Below are positions 1 through 7,779 of a DNA stretch of 64,000 bases, one piece after another (within the stretch, counting starts at the first letter, position 1; every line of letters begins with the position of its first letter). Below the pieces are notes generated by a model. The model did not search any database and was not told the origin of the DNA. It saw only the letters and a program-made list of their open reading frames with translations. The stretch is taken from the NCBI GenBank assembly GCA_023264815.1, contig JAHFUZ010000004.1, positions 115,829-179,828 on the forward strand, in the 5' to 3' direction. The DNA comes from Arthrobacter sp. (GTDB lineage: Bacteria; Actinomycetota; Actinomycetes; Actinomycetales; Micrococcaceae). Position numbers and translations under genes: made by a program.

Positions 1-1
1 G

Positions 2-685
2 CACATCGGCGTGATGGTGGACGGCAACCGCCGCTGGGCCAAGCAGTTCAACGCCCCCACCAGCCAGGGCCACCAGGCCGGCGCGGACAAGATCCATGAA
101 TTCCTCGGCTGGTGCCAGGAACTCGGCGTCAAGGTGGTCACCCTGTACATGCTGTCCACGGACAACATGAGCCGCTCCAGCGAGGAACTGGATCTCCTGA
201 TGGGGATTATCGCCAATACCCTGGACCGCCTTGATGAAGACGCCAATATTTCGGTGAACGCCATGGGCGCCCCCGAGCTCCTGCCCGATTACCTGGCAGA
301 GCGGCTCAACAAGCTGACGGCCCGGACCCCGGTGCAGGAAAAGATCCACGTTAACGTTGCCGTGGGGTATGGCGGACGGCGCGAAATTGTCGACGCCGTG
401 CGGGAACTGCTGCATGACGCCGTCGCCAAGGGCTCGGACATCTCCGCGCTCGCCGACAGCCTCTCCGTGGACGACATTTCCCGCTTCCTCTACACCCGTG
501 GCCAGCCCGATCCGGACCTGGTGATCAGGACCTCCGGGGAGCAGCGGCTCTCCGGCTTCCTGATGTGGCAGAGCGCTTACAGCGAGTTCTATTTCTGCGA
601 GGCCCTGTGGCCGGCGTTCCGCAAGGTCGACTTCCTGCGGGCCCTGCGGGACTACGCCGGCAGGCAGCGGCGCTTCGGCGCCTGA
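2..685 (+). CDS. uppS: Isoprenyl (cis-prenyl) transferase, 5' end outside window
   Basis: A cis-prenyltransferase that condenses isopentenyl diphosphate onto an allylic diphosphate, supplying polyprenyl phosphate carriers for the cell wall. The window opens inside the conserved first motif, read as HIGVMVDGNRRWAKQ, where the DGN aspartate binds the diphosphate. The C-terminal motif RTSGEQRLSGF and the following W...YSEFYF are also present. Visible length is 227 residues, so about 20-30 N-terminal residues are missing. The DGNRRWA form resembles the short-chain Z,E-farnesyl diphosphate synthase Rv1086 of M. tuberculosis more than the long-chain Rv2361c, but chain length cannot be read from sequence alone. 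The start lies upstream of base 1. Confidence 0.93.
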   Translation, partial: HIGVMVDGNRRWAKQFNAPTSQGHQAGADKIHEFLGWCQELGVKVVTLYMLSTDNMSRSSEELDLLMGIIANTLDRLDEDANISVNAMGAPELLPDYLAERLNKLTARTPVQEKIHVNVAVGYGGRREIVDAVRELLHDAVAKGSDISALADSLSVDDISRFLYTRGQPDPDLVIRTSGEQRLSGFLMWQSAYSEFYFCEALWPAFRKVDFLRALRDYAGRQRRFGA

Positions 686-726
686 CTCCGGTTCATCTGT
701 AATTCACAAACCGGTAACAGGAATCG

Positions 727-743
727 CCGGAGGATGACTCCGG
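727..743 (+). terminator. Short hairpin after uppS
   Basis: A perfect 6-bp stem (727-732 with 738-743) and a 5-nt loop lie 42 nt after the uppS stop. There is no T-run, so it is at best a weak terminator or RNA 3' end stabiliser. Confidence 0.35.
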
Positions 744-815
744 AAATTACTGGCAGGGGATTTACGTTGTAACCATCAGCAGGCAAAACCGCCGGCTGTT
801 CGGGGAGGCCAGTAC

Positions 816-887
816 ATGGAGCGAACTTTCGCACCGGTTGTATGGGAGGCCGAGTCCGGCCTCCAGGCCGAACCGCCTCACCAATAA
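816..887 (+). CDS. Small ORF (23 aa) upstream of phoH2; candidate antitoxin or leader peptide
   Basis: This ORF begins with ATG at 816, preceded by a near-ideal Shine-Dalgarno GGGGAGG (802-808) at 7-nt spacing. It reads 23 codons ([10 protein letters not shown]..., ending ...PPHQ) to TAA at 885-887, 34 nt before the phoH2 start. A 7-bp inverted repeat (893-908) lies in between. In mycobacteria phoH2 is preceded by a short antitoxin-like gene, phoAT; this ORF occupies the same position, but I cannot claim sequence homology. It overlaps the 845-864 hairpin, so it could instead be a regulatory leader peptide. Existence as a translated ORF is inferred from the ribosome site only. Confidence 0.4.
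   Translation: MERTFAPVVWEAESGLQAEPPHQ
845..864 (+). promoter_or_regulatory. Hairpin in phoH2 leader
   Basis: A 7-bp perfect stem (845-851 with 858-864) with a 6-nt loop falls inside the small ORF ahead of phoH2. With the 893-908 repeat it makes the phoH2 leader structured. Confidence 0.35.
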
Positions 888-892
888 CAATT

Positions 893-908
893 CCGGGCAT
901 GTGCCCGG
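893..908 (+). promoter_or_regulatory. Inverted repeat just before the phoH2 ribosome site
   Basis: CCGGGCA and TGCCCGG are separated by only TG. The repeat ends 3 nt before the GGAG ribosome site (912-915) of phoH2. It could be an operator or an RNA element controlling access to that site. Confidence 0.35.
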
Positions 909-921
909 GGCTGGAGTCGAT

Positions 922-2346
922 GTGGCTACTTCTGAACTACTGCCCGAAGGTGTTTCCAAGGGACAGAAAGCTACCTCTCGCACCACGCGAGCTACCTCAA
1001 AAACCGGTGCAGCCAACAAAGCTGCGGCCGGTTTTGCCGTCTCCGGAAGGGAAGCCACCATCAGCAGCTTTGTCATCGACACCTCCGTCCTGCTCTCGGA
1101 CCCGCGCGCGCTGCTGCGCTTCGCCGAGCACGAGGTGATCGTCCCCATCGTTGTCATCACCGAACTTGAGGGGAAAAGGCACGACCCCGAACTGGGCTAC
1201 TTTGCCCGCAAGGCCCTGCGCCTGCTCGATGACCTCCGCGTGAAGCACGGTGGCCTGAGCCAGCCCATTCCCCTTGGCGACAGCGGCGGCACGCTGATGG
1301 TGGAGCTGAACCACATCTCCGCTGACGTGCTTCCGCTCGGGTTCCGCAGCGGCGACAACGACAGCCGCATCCTGGCCGTCGCCAAAAACCTGGCCAACGA
1401 GGGCCGGAACGTCACCGTTGTGTCCAAGGACCTGCCCATGCGCGTCAAAGCCTCGGCCATGGGGCTGACGGCCGACGAATACCGCAACGAACTGGTGCAG
1501 GACTCCGGTTGGACGGGCATTGCCGAGGTGGAAGCCAGCGAGGACGAAGTCAACACCCTTTACGGCCACGAGCCGGTCTTCATTCCCGCCGCCGCGGAAA
1601 TGCCGGTCAACACCGGTCTGGTGCTCCTCTCCAACCGCGGCTCGGCACTGGGGCGCGTGGGCGCCGACAAGCAGGTCCGGCTGGTCAAGGGCGACCGTGA
1701 CGTGTTCGGGCTGCACGGGCGCTCGGCCGAGCAGCGGCTGGCCATCGACATGCTGATGGATCCCGCGGTGGGCATTGTGTCGATCGGCGGCCGGGCAGGC
1801 ACGGGCAAGTCCGCCCTTGCCCTCTGCGCAGGGCTGGAGGCCGTGCTGGAACGCCGTGAACACCGCAAGGTGATCGTCTTCCGGCCGCTCTATGCCGTGG
1901 GCGGCCAGGAGCTCGGCTACCTGCCCGGTTCCGAGGCCGAAAAGATGAACCCGTGGGCGCAGGCAGTCTTCGACACCCTGGGTGCCCTGGTCAGCCAGGA
2001 AGTCGTCGAAGAGGTGATGGACCGCGGCATGCTGGAGGTTATGCCGCTGACCCACATCCGCGGCCGCTCCCTGCACGACGCCTTCGTCATCGTTGACGAA
2101 GCCCAATCACTGGAGAAAAACGTCCTGCTCACCGTAATGAGCCGGATCGGCCAGAACTCCAAGATCGTGCTCACCCACGACGTCGCCCAGCGCGACAACC
2201 TCCGGGTAGGCCGGCACGACGGCATCGCCGCCGTCGTCGAAACCCTGAAAGGACACCCCCTCTTCGGTCACATCACCCTGACCCGCTCCGAACGCTCACC
2301 GATCGCAGCCCTGGTGACAGAACTGCTCGAAGGGGCAGAGATCTAA
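922..2346 (+). CDS. phoH2: PhoH family protein with N-terminal PIN domain (PhoH2)
   Basis: A fusion of a PIN-type RNase and a PhoH-type ATPase. In mycobacteria PhoH2 couples RNA unwinding to cleavage and forms a toxin-antitoxin pair. After a basic, Ser/Thr-rich leader, the PIN domain starts near residue 49 ([11 protein letters not shown], with acidic D53). The PhoH domain carries Walker [10 protein letters not shown] near residue 290 and Walker [10 protein letters not shown] near residue 390. The GTG at 922 is chosen as start because GGAG at 912-915 lies 6 nt upstream; the open frame extends to 838, but that part overlaps a hairpin and has no ribosome site. Length 474 aa is normal for the family. 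Its TAA overlaps the stop of the convergent acetyltransferase. Confidence 0.9.
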   Translation: MATSELLPEGVSKGQKATSRTTRATSKTGAANKAAAGFAVSGREATISSFVIDTSVLLSDPRALLRFAEHEVIVPIVVITELEGKRHDPELGYFARKALRLLDDLRVKHGGLSQPIPLGDSGGTLMVELNHISADVLPLGFRSGDNDSRILAVAKNLANEGRNVTVVSKDLPMRVKASAMGLTADEYRNELVQDSGWTGIAEVEASEDEVNTLYGHEPVFIPAAAEMPVNTGLVLLSNRGSALGRVGADKQVRLVKGDRDVFGLHGRSAEQRLAIDMLMDPAVGIVSIGGRAGTGKSALALCAGLEAVLERREHRKVIVFRPLYAVGGQELGYLPGSEAEKMNPWAQAVFDTLGALVSQEVVEEVMDRGMLEVMPLTHIRGRSLHDAFVIVDEAQSLEKNVLLTVMSRIGQNSKIVLTHDVAQRDNLRVGRHDGIAAVVETLKGHPLFGHITLTRSERSPIAALVTELLEGAEI

Positions 2347-3047
2347 GCCCGCGGTTCCGCAGATGAGGGGCCGTGGTTCCGTTCGTCGGGCCACGGCCCT
2401 TCTCCGCCGCTGAGCGACCTTCGCGCCGCTTCGTGGCCATTAACGTGGAGGGTCCAGTCGGGGCGTTTGAATGTTGCCGGGGTGAGACGCACTTTTTGGA
2501 CGTCCACGGCCTTGCCGCCCCACGCCATGCGGGTGGTGCCGTTGAGTTCGTAGCCGAGGGAGCGGGACACGCCCAGGGAGGCTGCGTTCCAGCTGGCTGC
2601 TTCGGATTCGGCCACTTCGGCGCCGAGCCAGTCGAAGGCATAAAGCGCGACGGCGGCGCGCATTTCCTTGCCGAGTCCGCGGCCGTGCACGGATTGCCTC
2701 AGCCAGGATCCGGTGCTGACTGTCTTGAGGGTGGCGAAGTCCTTCGCGCCGATGTCCTGGCAGCCGATGACCTCGTTCTCATGCCAGATGCCCAGGAGCA
2801 GGGTCCAGTCGTCCGGGGTTGCCTGGCCGCGGCAGCGCCAGTACCACCGGGCCATGTTGGGCCCCAGCTCAGCGGCGGGAAGCTCGGTCCAGGGAGTGCT
2901 GAAGGGGTTCCTGGCTGGATCGTGCACACCGCTCGCAGCCGCCGCGACGGCGGCGGGGATATCGTCGTCGGTGAGGGGGCGCAGCACCAGCCTCGGTGTG
3001 GTGAGTTGGAGTCCAAACAGGGGCCAGATGGAAGTCAGCGCGGTCAT
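2343..3047 (-). CDS. GNAT-family N-acetyltransferase (RimJ/RimL-like)
   Basis: A 234-residue GNAT acetyltransferase that would transfer an acetyl group from acetyl-CoA to an amine; the substrate is unknown. The N-terminus [13 protein letters not shown] is typical of the RimJ/RimL subgroup. The acetyl-CoA loop is seen as [13 protein letters not shown] (Q/RxxGxG/A type), followed by ...[17 protein letters not shown], the usual N-A-S-x-x-V/L-x-x-x-LG(F/Y) end of the fold. The C-terminus (about 45 residues) is an extension without clear motif. ATG at 3047 lies exactly 6 nt from a TAGGCT hexamer with no ribosome site, so the mRNA is probably leaderless. The stop codon shares bases with that of phoH2. 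Confidence 0.85.
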   Translation of the reverse strand: MTALTSIWPLFGLQLTTPRLVLRPLTDDDIPAAVAAAASGVHDPARNPFSTPWTELPAAELGPNMARWYWRCRGQATPDDWTLLLGIWHENEVIGCQDIGAKDFATLKTVSTGSWLRQSVHGRGLGKEMRAAVALYAFDWLGAEVAESEAASWNAASLGVSRSLGYELNGTTRMAWGGKAVDVQKVRLTPATFKRPDWTLHVNGHEAARRSLSGGEGPWPDERNHGPSSAEPRA

Positions 3048-3053
3048 CAGGGA

Positions 3054-3059
3054 AGCCTA
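3054..3059 (-). promoter_or_regulatory. -10 element TAGGCT, leaderless start of acetyltransferase
   Basis: TAGGCT on the minus strand is separated by 6 nt from the ATG at 3047. Transcription would begin at or within a base of the start codon. Confidence 0.6.
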
Positions 3060-3097
3060 ACCGACTGACGGTGGCTCTGGACGGTCAATACCTCGGC

Positions 3098-3892
3098 TCA
3101 GGCGCGGATGTCCCAGGTGATGTGCCGGCGCACGTCCGTGAGGTTCATGGACTCGGCAAGGAAGAGGTCATCCAGCATGTATTCGTCCACCGCGATGATC
3201 CGGATCCAGTGGCCATGGTCCGGTGTTGGCTCCTCCAGTGACTGGCTGGACACGCAGACACCCGTCTCGAGGTCGATTCGGACGCGGTTGCGGCCTGGAA
3301 GGCACAGGGGCGCTGCCGGATCCGTCGGACGGTATGAGGCGGTGGGGCTCACCGTTGCTTCAAGGACCGGCCGGCCCTCCTGGTCCCCCCGGTGTACGCC
3401 GTGAACGTCAACCGCGTTGGTTCCGGGGAACTCCAAAGGCGCCGGCGCATTGCCAGCGAGTTCAACCGGATCCAGGGCCGCCGAGAAGCGGCCGTTCCCG
3501 AAGCCTGGCTCGCCGTACGCGGCCTCCGGCCGGCGCCTGACCAGGCCGCCGTCGTCGTAAACGGGCGCCACAAGGTGCGGCGGCAGCAGCCAGGACTTCC
3601 GCGTGGAACTGATGTACAGCCCGTCGCGCGAATCGTTGATTCCGGTGGTGCTGTGGAGGACAAGACGGTCGGCGGTTTCCAGCCGAAGCGCTCCGGGCCG
3701 GCGCAGCCATGCCCGCACCAGCGGCGCCGCCGGATCAGGGGCGTCGGCAAACGGCTCATCCCAGTATTCAAACCGCAGGGACTGCCACTTCCACGGTGAG
3801 GAACGGCACAGGTTGCGGAACATGGCGGTGAGGTCGGTGGCCGCGGCGTTGCTTTCCGGATCCGGCCGGCGCCTGGTGTCCCATGTCGACAT
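3098..3892 (-). CDS. Conserved-looking hypothetical protein
   Basis: I do not recognise this 264-residue protein. It has no signal peptide, membrane segment or nucleotide-binding motif. It is rich in Trp and Arg, with a beta-strand-like pattern of alternating polar and hydrophobic stretches (for example RAWLRRPGALRLET and RNRVRIDLETGVCV), faintly like LolA/MucB-type sheets; that is only an impression. The codon pattern and absence of frame breaks argue that it is real. ATG at 3892 is chosen over GTG at 3898 because TAAACT lies 6 nt upstream of the ATG, matching the leaderless pattern of the window. It is divergent from the prepilin peptidase, with 59 nt between the two starts. Confidence 0.7.
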   Translation of the reverse strand: MSTWDTRRRPDPESNAAATDLTAMFRNLCRSSPWKWQSLRFEYWDEPFADAPDPAAPLVRAWLRRPGALRLETADRLVLHSTTGINDSRDGLYISSTRKSWLLPPHLVAPVYDDGGLVRRRPEAAYGEPGFGNGRFSAALDPVELAGNAPAPLEFPGTNAVDVHGVHRGDQEGRPVLEATVSPTASYRPTDPAAPLCLPGRNRVRIDLETGVCVSSQSLEEPTPDHGHWIRIIAVDEYMLDDLFLAESMNLTDVRRHITWDIRA

Positions 3893-3898
3893 ATCCAC

Positions 3899-3904
3899 AG
3901 TTTA
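3899..3904 (-). promoter_or_regulatory. -10 element TAAACT, leaderless start of hypothetical gene
   Basis: TAAACT on the minus strand is followed by 6 nt and then ATG at 3892. No ribosome site is visible. Confidence 0.5.
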
Positions 3905-3938
3905 CGCGTGGGCCCTGCGCGGCCACGCCGTCATCCAG

Positions 3939-3944
3939 TAGCAT
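3939..3944 (+). promoter_or_regulatory. -10 element TAGCAT before prepilin peptidase
   Basis: TAGCAT is followed by 7 nt and GTG at 3952. It sits back to back with the leftward TAAACT element 34 nt away. Confidence 0.5.
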
Positions 3945-3951
3945 CCGAGGG

Positions 3952-4509
3952 GTGATCCGACGACTCGATGGACTGTGGGACGCCAGTCCGCTGGCGTTCT
4001 GGCTGGTGCTTGCCGCCTGCGCTTATTTCCTGGTGATGGCCGCCCGGCTGACGGTCATCGACGTCCGCCACCACCTGCTGCCCAACCGGATCGTCTTTCC
4101 GTCCTATGCTGTGGCCGGGGTGCTGCTGCTGGCCGCCGCCGTGGCGCACGCTGCCGCCGGTTCCGGGGCACTGGCGGAAACACCCGACGGCGGCGCCGAG
4201 CTGTGGGGGCTGCCGGCACTGAGGATCCTGGCCGGGGGAGCGGTTCTCTGGGTTTTCTACTTCGTCCTGCGGCTGGTCTACCCGCCCGGCATGGGATTCG
4301 GGGACGTCAAGCTCGCCGGTGTCCTGGGGATGTACCTCGGCTATCTTGGCTGGGCGCATGTGTTTGCCGGCACCTTCGCCGCGTTCCTGCTGGGCGGTCT
4401 GTGGTCCCTTGCACTGTTGGCGGCACGGCGCGGCACGCTGAAGTCCGCCATCCCGTTCGGCCCGTTTATGCTCGCCGGCGCGGCTGCAGCCATGCTGCTG
4501 CCGGCCTGA
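3952..4509 (+). CDS. Prepilin peptidase, A24 family (minimal form)
   Basis: An integral-membrane aspartic peptidase that cleaves type IV prepilin-like leaders. Both catalytic aspartates are visible: D37 in VIDVRHHLLPN and D118 in GMGFGDVKLAG, the GxGDxK signature. About five or six hydrophobic segments are present. At 185 residues it lacks the N-terminal cysteine-rich N-methylase domain of TadV/PilD-type bifunctional enzymes, so it belongs to the short A24A/CpaA-like group common in actinobacteria with Tad pili. No pilin or Tad genes are adjacent, so its substrates lie elsewhere. GTG at 3952 is preferred to upstream in-frame codons because of the TAGCAT hexamer 7 nt before it. Confidence 0.85.
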   Translation: MIRRLDGLWDASPLAFWLVLAACAYFLVMAARLTVIDVRHHLLPNRIVFPSYAVAGVLLLAAAVAHAAAGSGALAETPDGGAELWGLPALRILAGGAVLWVFYFVLRLVYPPGMGFGDVKLAGVLGMYLGYLGWAHVFAGTFAAFLLGGLWSLALLAARRGTLKSAIPFGPFMLAGAAAAMLLPA

Positions 4510-4702
4510 CGGAGCGGGGTGAGGGCAGGCCCGGAGCCTTAGCGGCCCCGGAGCCGTCATTTACCGCGAGCGACCAGTTCGCCGCGTGCTCGGGGTAGGC
4601 GTTGACGACCGCGTCCCGCAGCTGCTCCGGCCACGGCAGACAGGCCGACGTTTCGCACTCAAACGTGATGAGTGCGATATTTCTGATTGTGGCCTTAAAC
4701 AC

Positions 4703-4743
4703 CGGCGGCCGGTCACCTTCCCAGGGAAGGTGACCGGCCGCCG
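4703..4743. terminator. Long perfect inverted repeat between prepilin peptidase and fumC
   Basis: Two 20-nt arms (4703-4722 and 4724-4743) are perfectly complementary around a single central A. It lies 22 nt beyond the fumC stop in the direction of fumC transcription and 194 nt past the prepilin peptidase stop. It works on either strand as a very stable hairpin. There is no T-run, which is common for actinobacterial terminators. Confidence 0.75.
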
Positions 4744-4765
4744 TCATGCGCGAGGCGGTGGCGAA

Positions 4766-6193
4766 CTATGCCTTGTGCGCCGGGGCTGTCATGGTGGTGA
4801 CGTCCAGTGCCTTGTCCAGATCGGCTTCGGAGACTTTGCCTTCGCCGTCGCCGACGAAGCCGAGCTTCTCGGTGGCCTGGCGGACGGTCAGGCCGTCGGC
4901 GACGGCCGTCTTGGCGATCTTGGCGGCGTTCTCGTAGCCGATGTACTTGTTCAGCGGTGTCACGATGGACGGGGAGGCTTCAGCCAGGAAGCGGGCGCGT
5001 TCCACGTTCGCGGTGATGCCGTCGATCATCTTGTCTGCCATCACGCGGCTGGTGTTGGCAAGCAGCCGGACGGATTCGAGCAGGTTGGAGGCCATGACGG
5101 GGATGCCGACGTTCAGCTCAAACGCACCGTTGGTGCCGGACCAGGCGATGGCGGTGTCGTTGCCGATGACCTGGGCGCAGACCATGATGGATGCTTCGCA
5201 GATGACGGGGTTGACCTTGCCCGGCATGATCGAGGATCCCGGCTGCAGGTCCGGGATGGCGATCTCGCCGAGGCCCGTGTTGGGGCCGGAGCCCATCCAG
5301 CGGAGGTCGTTGTTGATCTTCATGAAGGAGATGGCGATGTTGCGCAGCTGGCTGGAGGCTTCGATGAGGCCATCGCGGTTGGCCTGGGCCTCGAAGTGGT
5401 CGCGTGCTTCGGTCAGCGGCAGGCCCGTGTCGGTGGCGAGCAGTTCGATCACCCGTTCAGGGAAGCCGGCGGGGGTGTTGATGCCGGTGCCCACGGCCGT
5501 GCCGCCGAGGGGAACTTCGGCAACGCGGGGGAGGGAGGCGTTGATGCGCTCGATGCCGTAGCGGACCTGGGCTGCGTAGCCGCCGAATTCCTGGCCGAGC
5601 GTCACCGGGGTGGCGTCCATGAGGTGGGTGCGGCCGGACTTGACCACGTCCTTGAACTCAACGGCCTTGCGCTCCAGTGACTCGGCCAGGTAGCCAAGGG
5701 CCGGGATGAGGTCGTTGATCAGGGCCGAGGTGGCGGCGACGTGGACGGACGTGGGGAACACGTCATTGGAGGACTGCGAGGCGTTGACGTGGTCGTTAGG
5801 GTGCACAACCTTGTCGCTGCCGGCAGCCTTGAGGGCGCGCGTGGCAAGCTCGGCGATGACCTCGTTCGTGTTCATGTTCGAGGACGTGCCGGAACCGGTC
5901 TGGAAGACGTCGATGGGGAAATCGCCGTCGTACTTGCCTGCGGCTACCTCATCGGCGGCCTCTGCGATTGCCTTGGCCAGCTCGCCGTCGAGCACTCCAA
6001 GTTCTGCGTTGGCCTGGGCAGCCGCCTTCTTGACCCGGGCGAGGGCTTCGATGTGCGCGGGCTCCAGGGTCTTGCCGGAGATGGGGAAGTTCTCAACTGC
6101 ACGCTGCGTCTGTGCACGGTACAGGGCGTTCACGGGGACGCGGACTTCGCCCATCGTGTCGTGTTCAATGCGGAATTCTTCAGTGGAAGTCAT
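4766..6193 (-). CDS. fumC: Fumarate hydratase, class II
   Basis: Catalyses reversible hydration of fumarate to L-malate in the citric acid cycle; a cytosolic homotetramer that needs no iron-sulfur cluster. The 475-residue sequence is full length for FumC. It shows the superfamily signature [11 protein letters not shown], the [13 protein letters not shown] substrate loop and the [14 protein letters not shown] segment. ATG at 6193 is preceded at 6 nt by TAAGCT, with no ribosome site. Carbonic anhydrase follows upstream on the same strand, with 77 nt between them, but the separate -10 suggests fumC has its own promoter. Confidence 0.97.
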   Translation of the reverse strand: MTSTEEFRIEHDTMGEVRVPVNALYRAQTQRAVENFPISGKTLEPAHIEALARVKKAAAQANAELGVLDGELAKAIAEAADEVAAGKYDGDFPIDVFQTGSGTSSNMNTNEVIAELATRALKAAGSDKVVHPNDHVNASQSSNDVFPTSVHVAATSALINDLIPALGYLAESLERKAVEFKDVVKSGRTHLMDATPVTLGQEFGGYAAQVRYGIERINASLPRVAEVPLGGTAVGTGINTPAGFPERVIELLATDTGLPLTEARDHFEAQANRDGLIEASSQLRNIAISFMKINNDLRWMGSGPNTGLGEIAIPDLQPGSSIMPGKVNPVICEASIMVCAQVIGNDTAIAWSGTNGAFELNVGIPVMASNLLESVRLLANTSRVMADKMIDGITANVERARFLAEASPSIVTPLNKYIGYENAAKIAKTAVADGLTVRQATEKLGFVGDGEGKVSEADLDKALDVTTMTAPAHKA

Positions 6194-6199
6194 GGGGCT

Positions 6200-6205
6200 A
6201 GCTTA
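6200..6205 (-). promoter_or_regulatory. -10 element TAAGCT, leaderless start of fumC
   Basis: TAAGCT on the minus strand is followed by 6 nt (AGCCCC) and ATG at 6193. Confidence 0.6.
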
Positions 6206-6270
6206 GGACGATGTGCGCCCGGGGCTAAAACCGTGAACCGCATTGCTACGGGAGCCTGAGAGGGCCTGCC

Positions 6271-6885
6271 TCAGATCTCGCCGATCCCGGAAACCACGTT
6301 TGCCCGGCCCTCTGCGAGGCTGTATGACAGGCCAATGACTGCAGTCCGGCCCTCCTCGATTGCGGCGGAAATCACACGCGAGCTGTCCACGAGGCGCTTG
6401 GACGTCTGCTTGACGTGCTCCACCACCATGTCGTTGACCTCGTGCTCGTCATTGCGGATGGATGTCAGCACCGACGGCGTGATCCGCTCAACCAGGTCGC
6501 GGATGAAGCCGGCCGGCATCTGTCCGGTTTCGACGGCATCCTTGGTGGCGCTCACGGCTCCGCAGCTGTCGTGCCCGAGGATGGCGATCAGCGGTACCCC
6601 CAGCACGCTGATGCTGTATTCGAGCGAGCCGAGGACGGCGTCGTCAATCACCTGGCCGGCGGTGCGCACCACAAAGGCGTCACCCAGCCCGAGGTCGAAG
6701 ATGATTTCTGCGGCGAGCCGGGAGTCCGAACATCCGAAGATCACGGCAAACGGATGCTGGTTCTCCACAAGCGAGGAGCGGCGGGACGCGTCCTGGTTGG
6801 GGTGCGACGACTCGCCGGCAACAAAACGTTCGTTACCTTCGCGCATGCGGCGCCAGGCAAGGGCAGGAGTGAGGTAGGTAGCCAC
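6271..6885 (-). CDS. Beta-class carbonic anhydrase
   Basis: A zinc enzyme interconverting carbon dioxide and bicarbonate, supplying bicarbonate for carboxylases. Zinc ligands C52, H105 and C108 are visible (CSDSR and GHDSCGA), with the D54-R56 dyad intact. Length 204 aa fits the short bacterial beta class, close to M. tuberculosis Rv3588c. GTG at 6885 follows TAAGGT by 6 nt without a ribosome site. It lies between fumC and the DUF4245 gene on the same strand. Confidence 0.94.
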   Translation of the reverse strand: MATYLTPALAWRRMREGNERFVAGESSHPNQDASRRSSLVENQHPFAVIFGCSDSRLAAEIIFDLGLGDAFVVRTAGQVIDDAVLGSLEYSISVLGVPLIAILGHDSCGAVSATKDAVETGQMPAGFIRDLVERITPSVLTSIRNDEHEVNDMVVEHVKQTSKRLVDSSRVISAAIEEGRTAVIGLSYSLAEGRANVVSGIGEI

Positions 6886-6891
6886 GGGTTT

Positions 6892-6897
6892 ACCTTA
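6892..6897 (-). promoter_or_regulatory. -10 element TAAGGT, leaderless start of carbonic anhydrase
   Basis: TAAGGT on the minus strand is followed by AAACCC and GTG at 6885. The hexamer lies within 5 nt of the end of the upstream DUF4245 frame. Confidence 0.55.
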
Positions 6898-7575
6898 CGG
6901 CGCTGGACTGGCTGATGGTGAAACCGTTACGGACGGATTGCTGTCCATGGATTTCACGACGGCGTCGGCAAGCAGCGCGAACTCGTCCAGTTGCGCCGTT
7001 CCGGTGAGGATAACGGTGGTGCCGCGGTAGTCCAGGATCATGCTCTTCTCGCCTTTGCCTGCGTCGCGGAGCTCCCAGGACTGGCCGCCGGCATCGCGCG
7101 TGCCGGTGACCGGGGCGCTTTTGGTCTGCTGCAGAAGCCACGTGGGGTTGGACTGCCTGGTCTGGACCAGGCCGATGAAGGAGTCCTTCGGCGTGATGTA
7201 GCCGACCTCCCAGGTGGGAACGCCGCTGCCGCTGCCGGACTCCCAGCGTGCGTAATTGGGCCGGAAGGCATTGGCCGTATCCGGGGCGGCGGGTGTGAAT
7301 CCCGCCACATCTGCAGCGTTGCCGGCCACGGCACTGACGTTGATGTCCGGGCGGAAACCGTCGCTCTTGGGCAGCGGATTCATGAGGACGATGGGCAGGA
7401 ACGCGGCGATGCTGACCACCAGGGCGACGATCATGCCGATTACTGAGGCGTTGGCGCGCTTGGCTGCTGCGGCCGGAATGACGGGCTTGACGGCGGGCTG
7501 TCCGCCCTGGGCCGGGCCCCCTGAAGCGGGGCCGGATTCCGAGGGATCTGGCCCGGGGCTGGTCTTTTCCTGCAT
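6895..7575 (-). CDS. DUF4245 domain-containing membrane protein
   Basis: A single-pass membrane protein of unknown function. A Pro/Gly-rich cytoplasmic tail of about 40 residues is followed by one transmembrane segment (about 44-65, ASVIGMIVALVVSIAAFLPI) and an extracytoplasmic DUF4245 domain. The gene sits divergently from glpX, the same pairing as Rv1100 and glpX (Rv1099c) in M. tuberculosis. ATG at 7575 is chosen since GAGG lies 8 nt upstream; the frame extends to 7614. It ends with a Ser/Pro-rich tail. Confidence 0.85.
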   Translation of the reverse strand: MQEKTSPGPDPSESGPASGGPAQGGQPAVKPVIPAAAAKRANASVIGMIVALVVSIAAFLPIVLMNPLPKSDGFRPDINVSAVAGNAADVAGFTPAAPDTANAFRPNYARWESGSGSGVPTWEVGYITPKDSFIGLVQTRQSNPTWLLQQTKSAPVTGTRDAGGQSWELRDAGKGEKSMILDYRGTTVILTGTAQLDEFALLADAVVKSMDSNPSVTVSPSASPAP

Positions 7576-7779
7576 TTCACTCACCTCTCTATAGTCGCCC
7601 ATGCACGGGCCCAACTCACATTCGGGGCCCAGTTGCGGGCCGGGAATCCATATTGCGCGGGCACGTCATGCCAGCGCCCGGGGGGTGTGCCGCGACTATG
7701 ATCAGTAGCAGAGGAATCACCGCGTCGGCTGGATCCGGCCGAGCGGGTCCAATGATCGCCACTCGAAGAAGAGGTTCAC

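Noticed and set aside
842..1138. Overlapping 98-codon ORF in a second frame at the phoH2 5' end
   Set aside because: It has no ribosome site, and composition is Pro/Arg/Ser-rich as expected for an out-of-frame reading of GC-rich coding DNA.
997..2106. Long leftward open frame antisense to phoH2
   Set aside because: It is an antisense shadow of a strongly conserved gene; no motifs.
4466..4747. Leftward 93-codon ORF between fumC and the prepilin peptidase gene
   Set aside because: Its first 15 codons run through the perfect 41-nt hairpin that ends the fumC transcript, and its last part lies antisense to the prepilin peptidase gene. The middle has GC-rich third positions, so a decayed gene is possible, but I cannot support a functional CDS.
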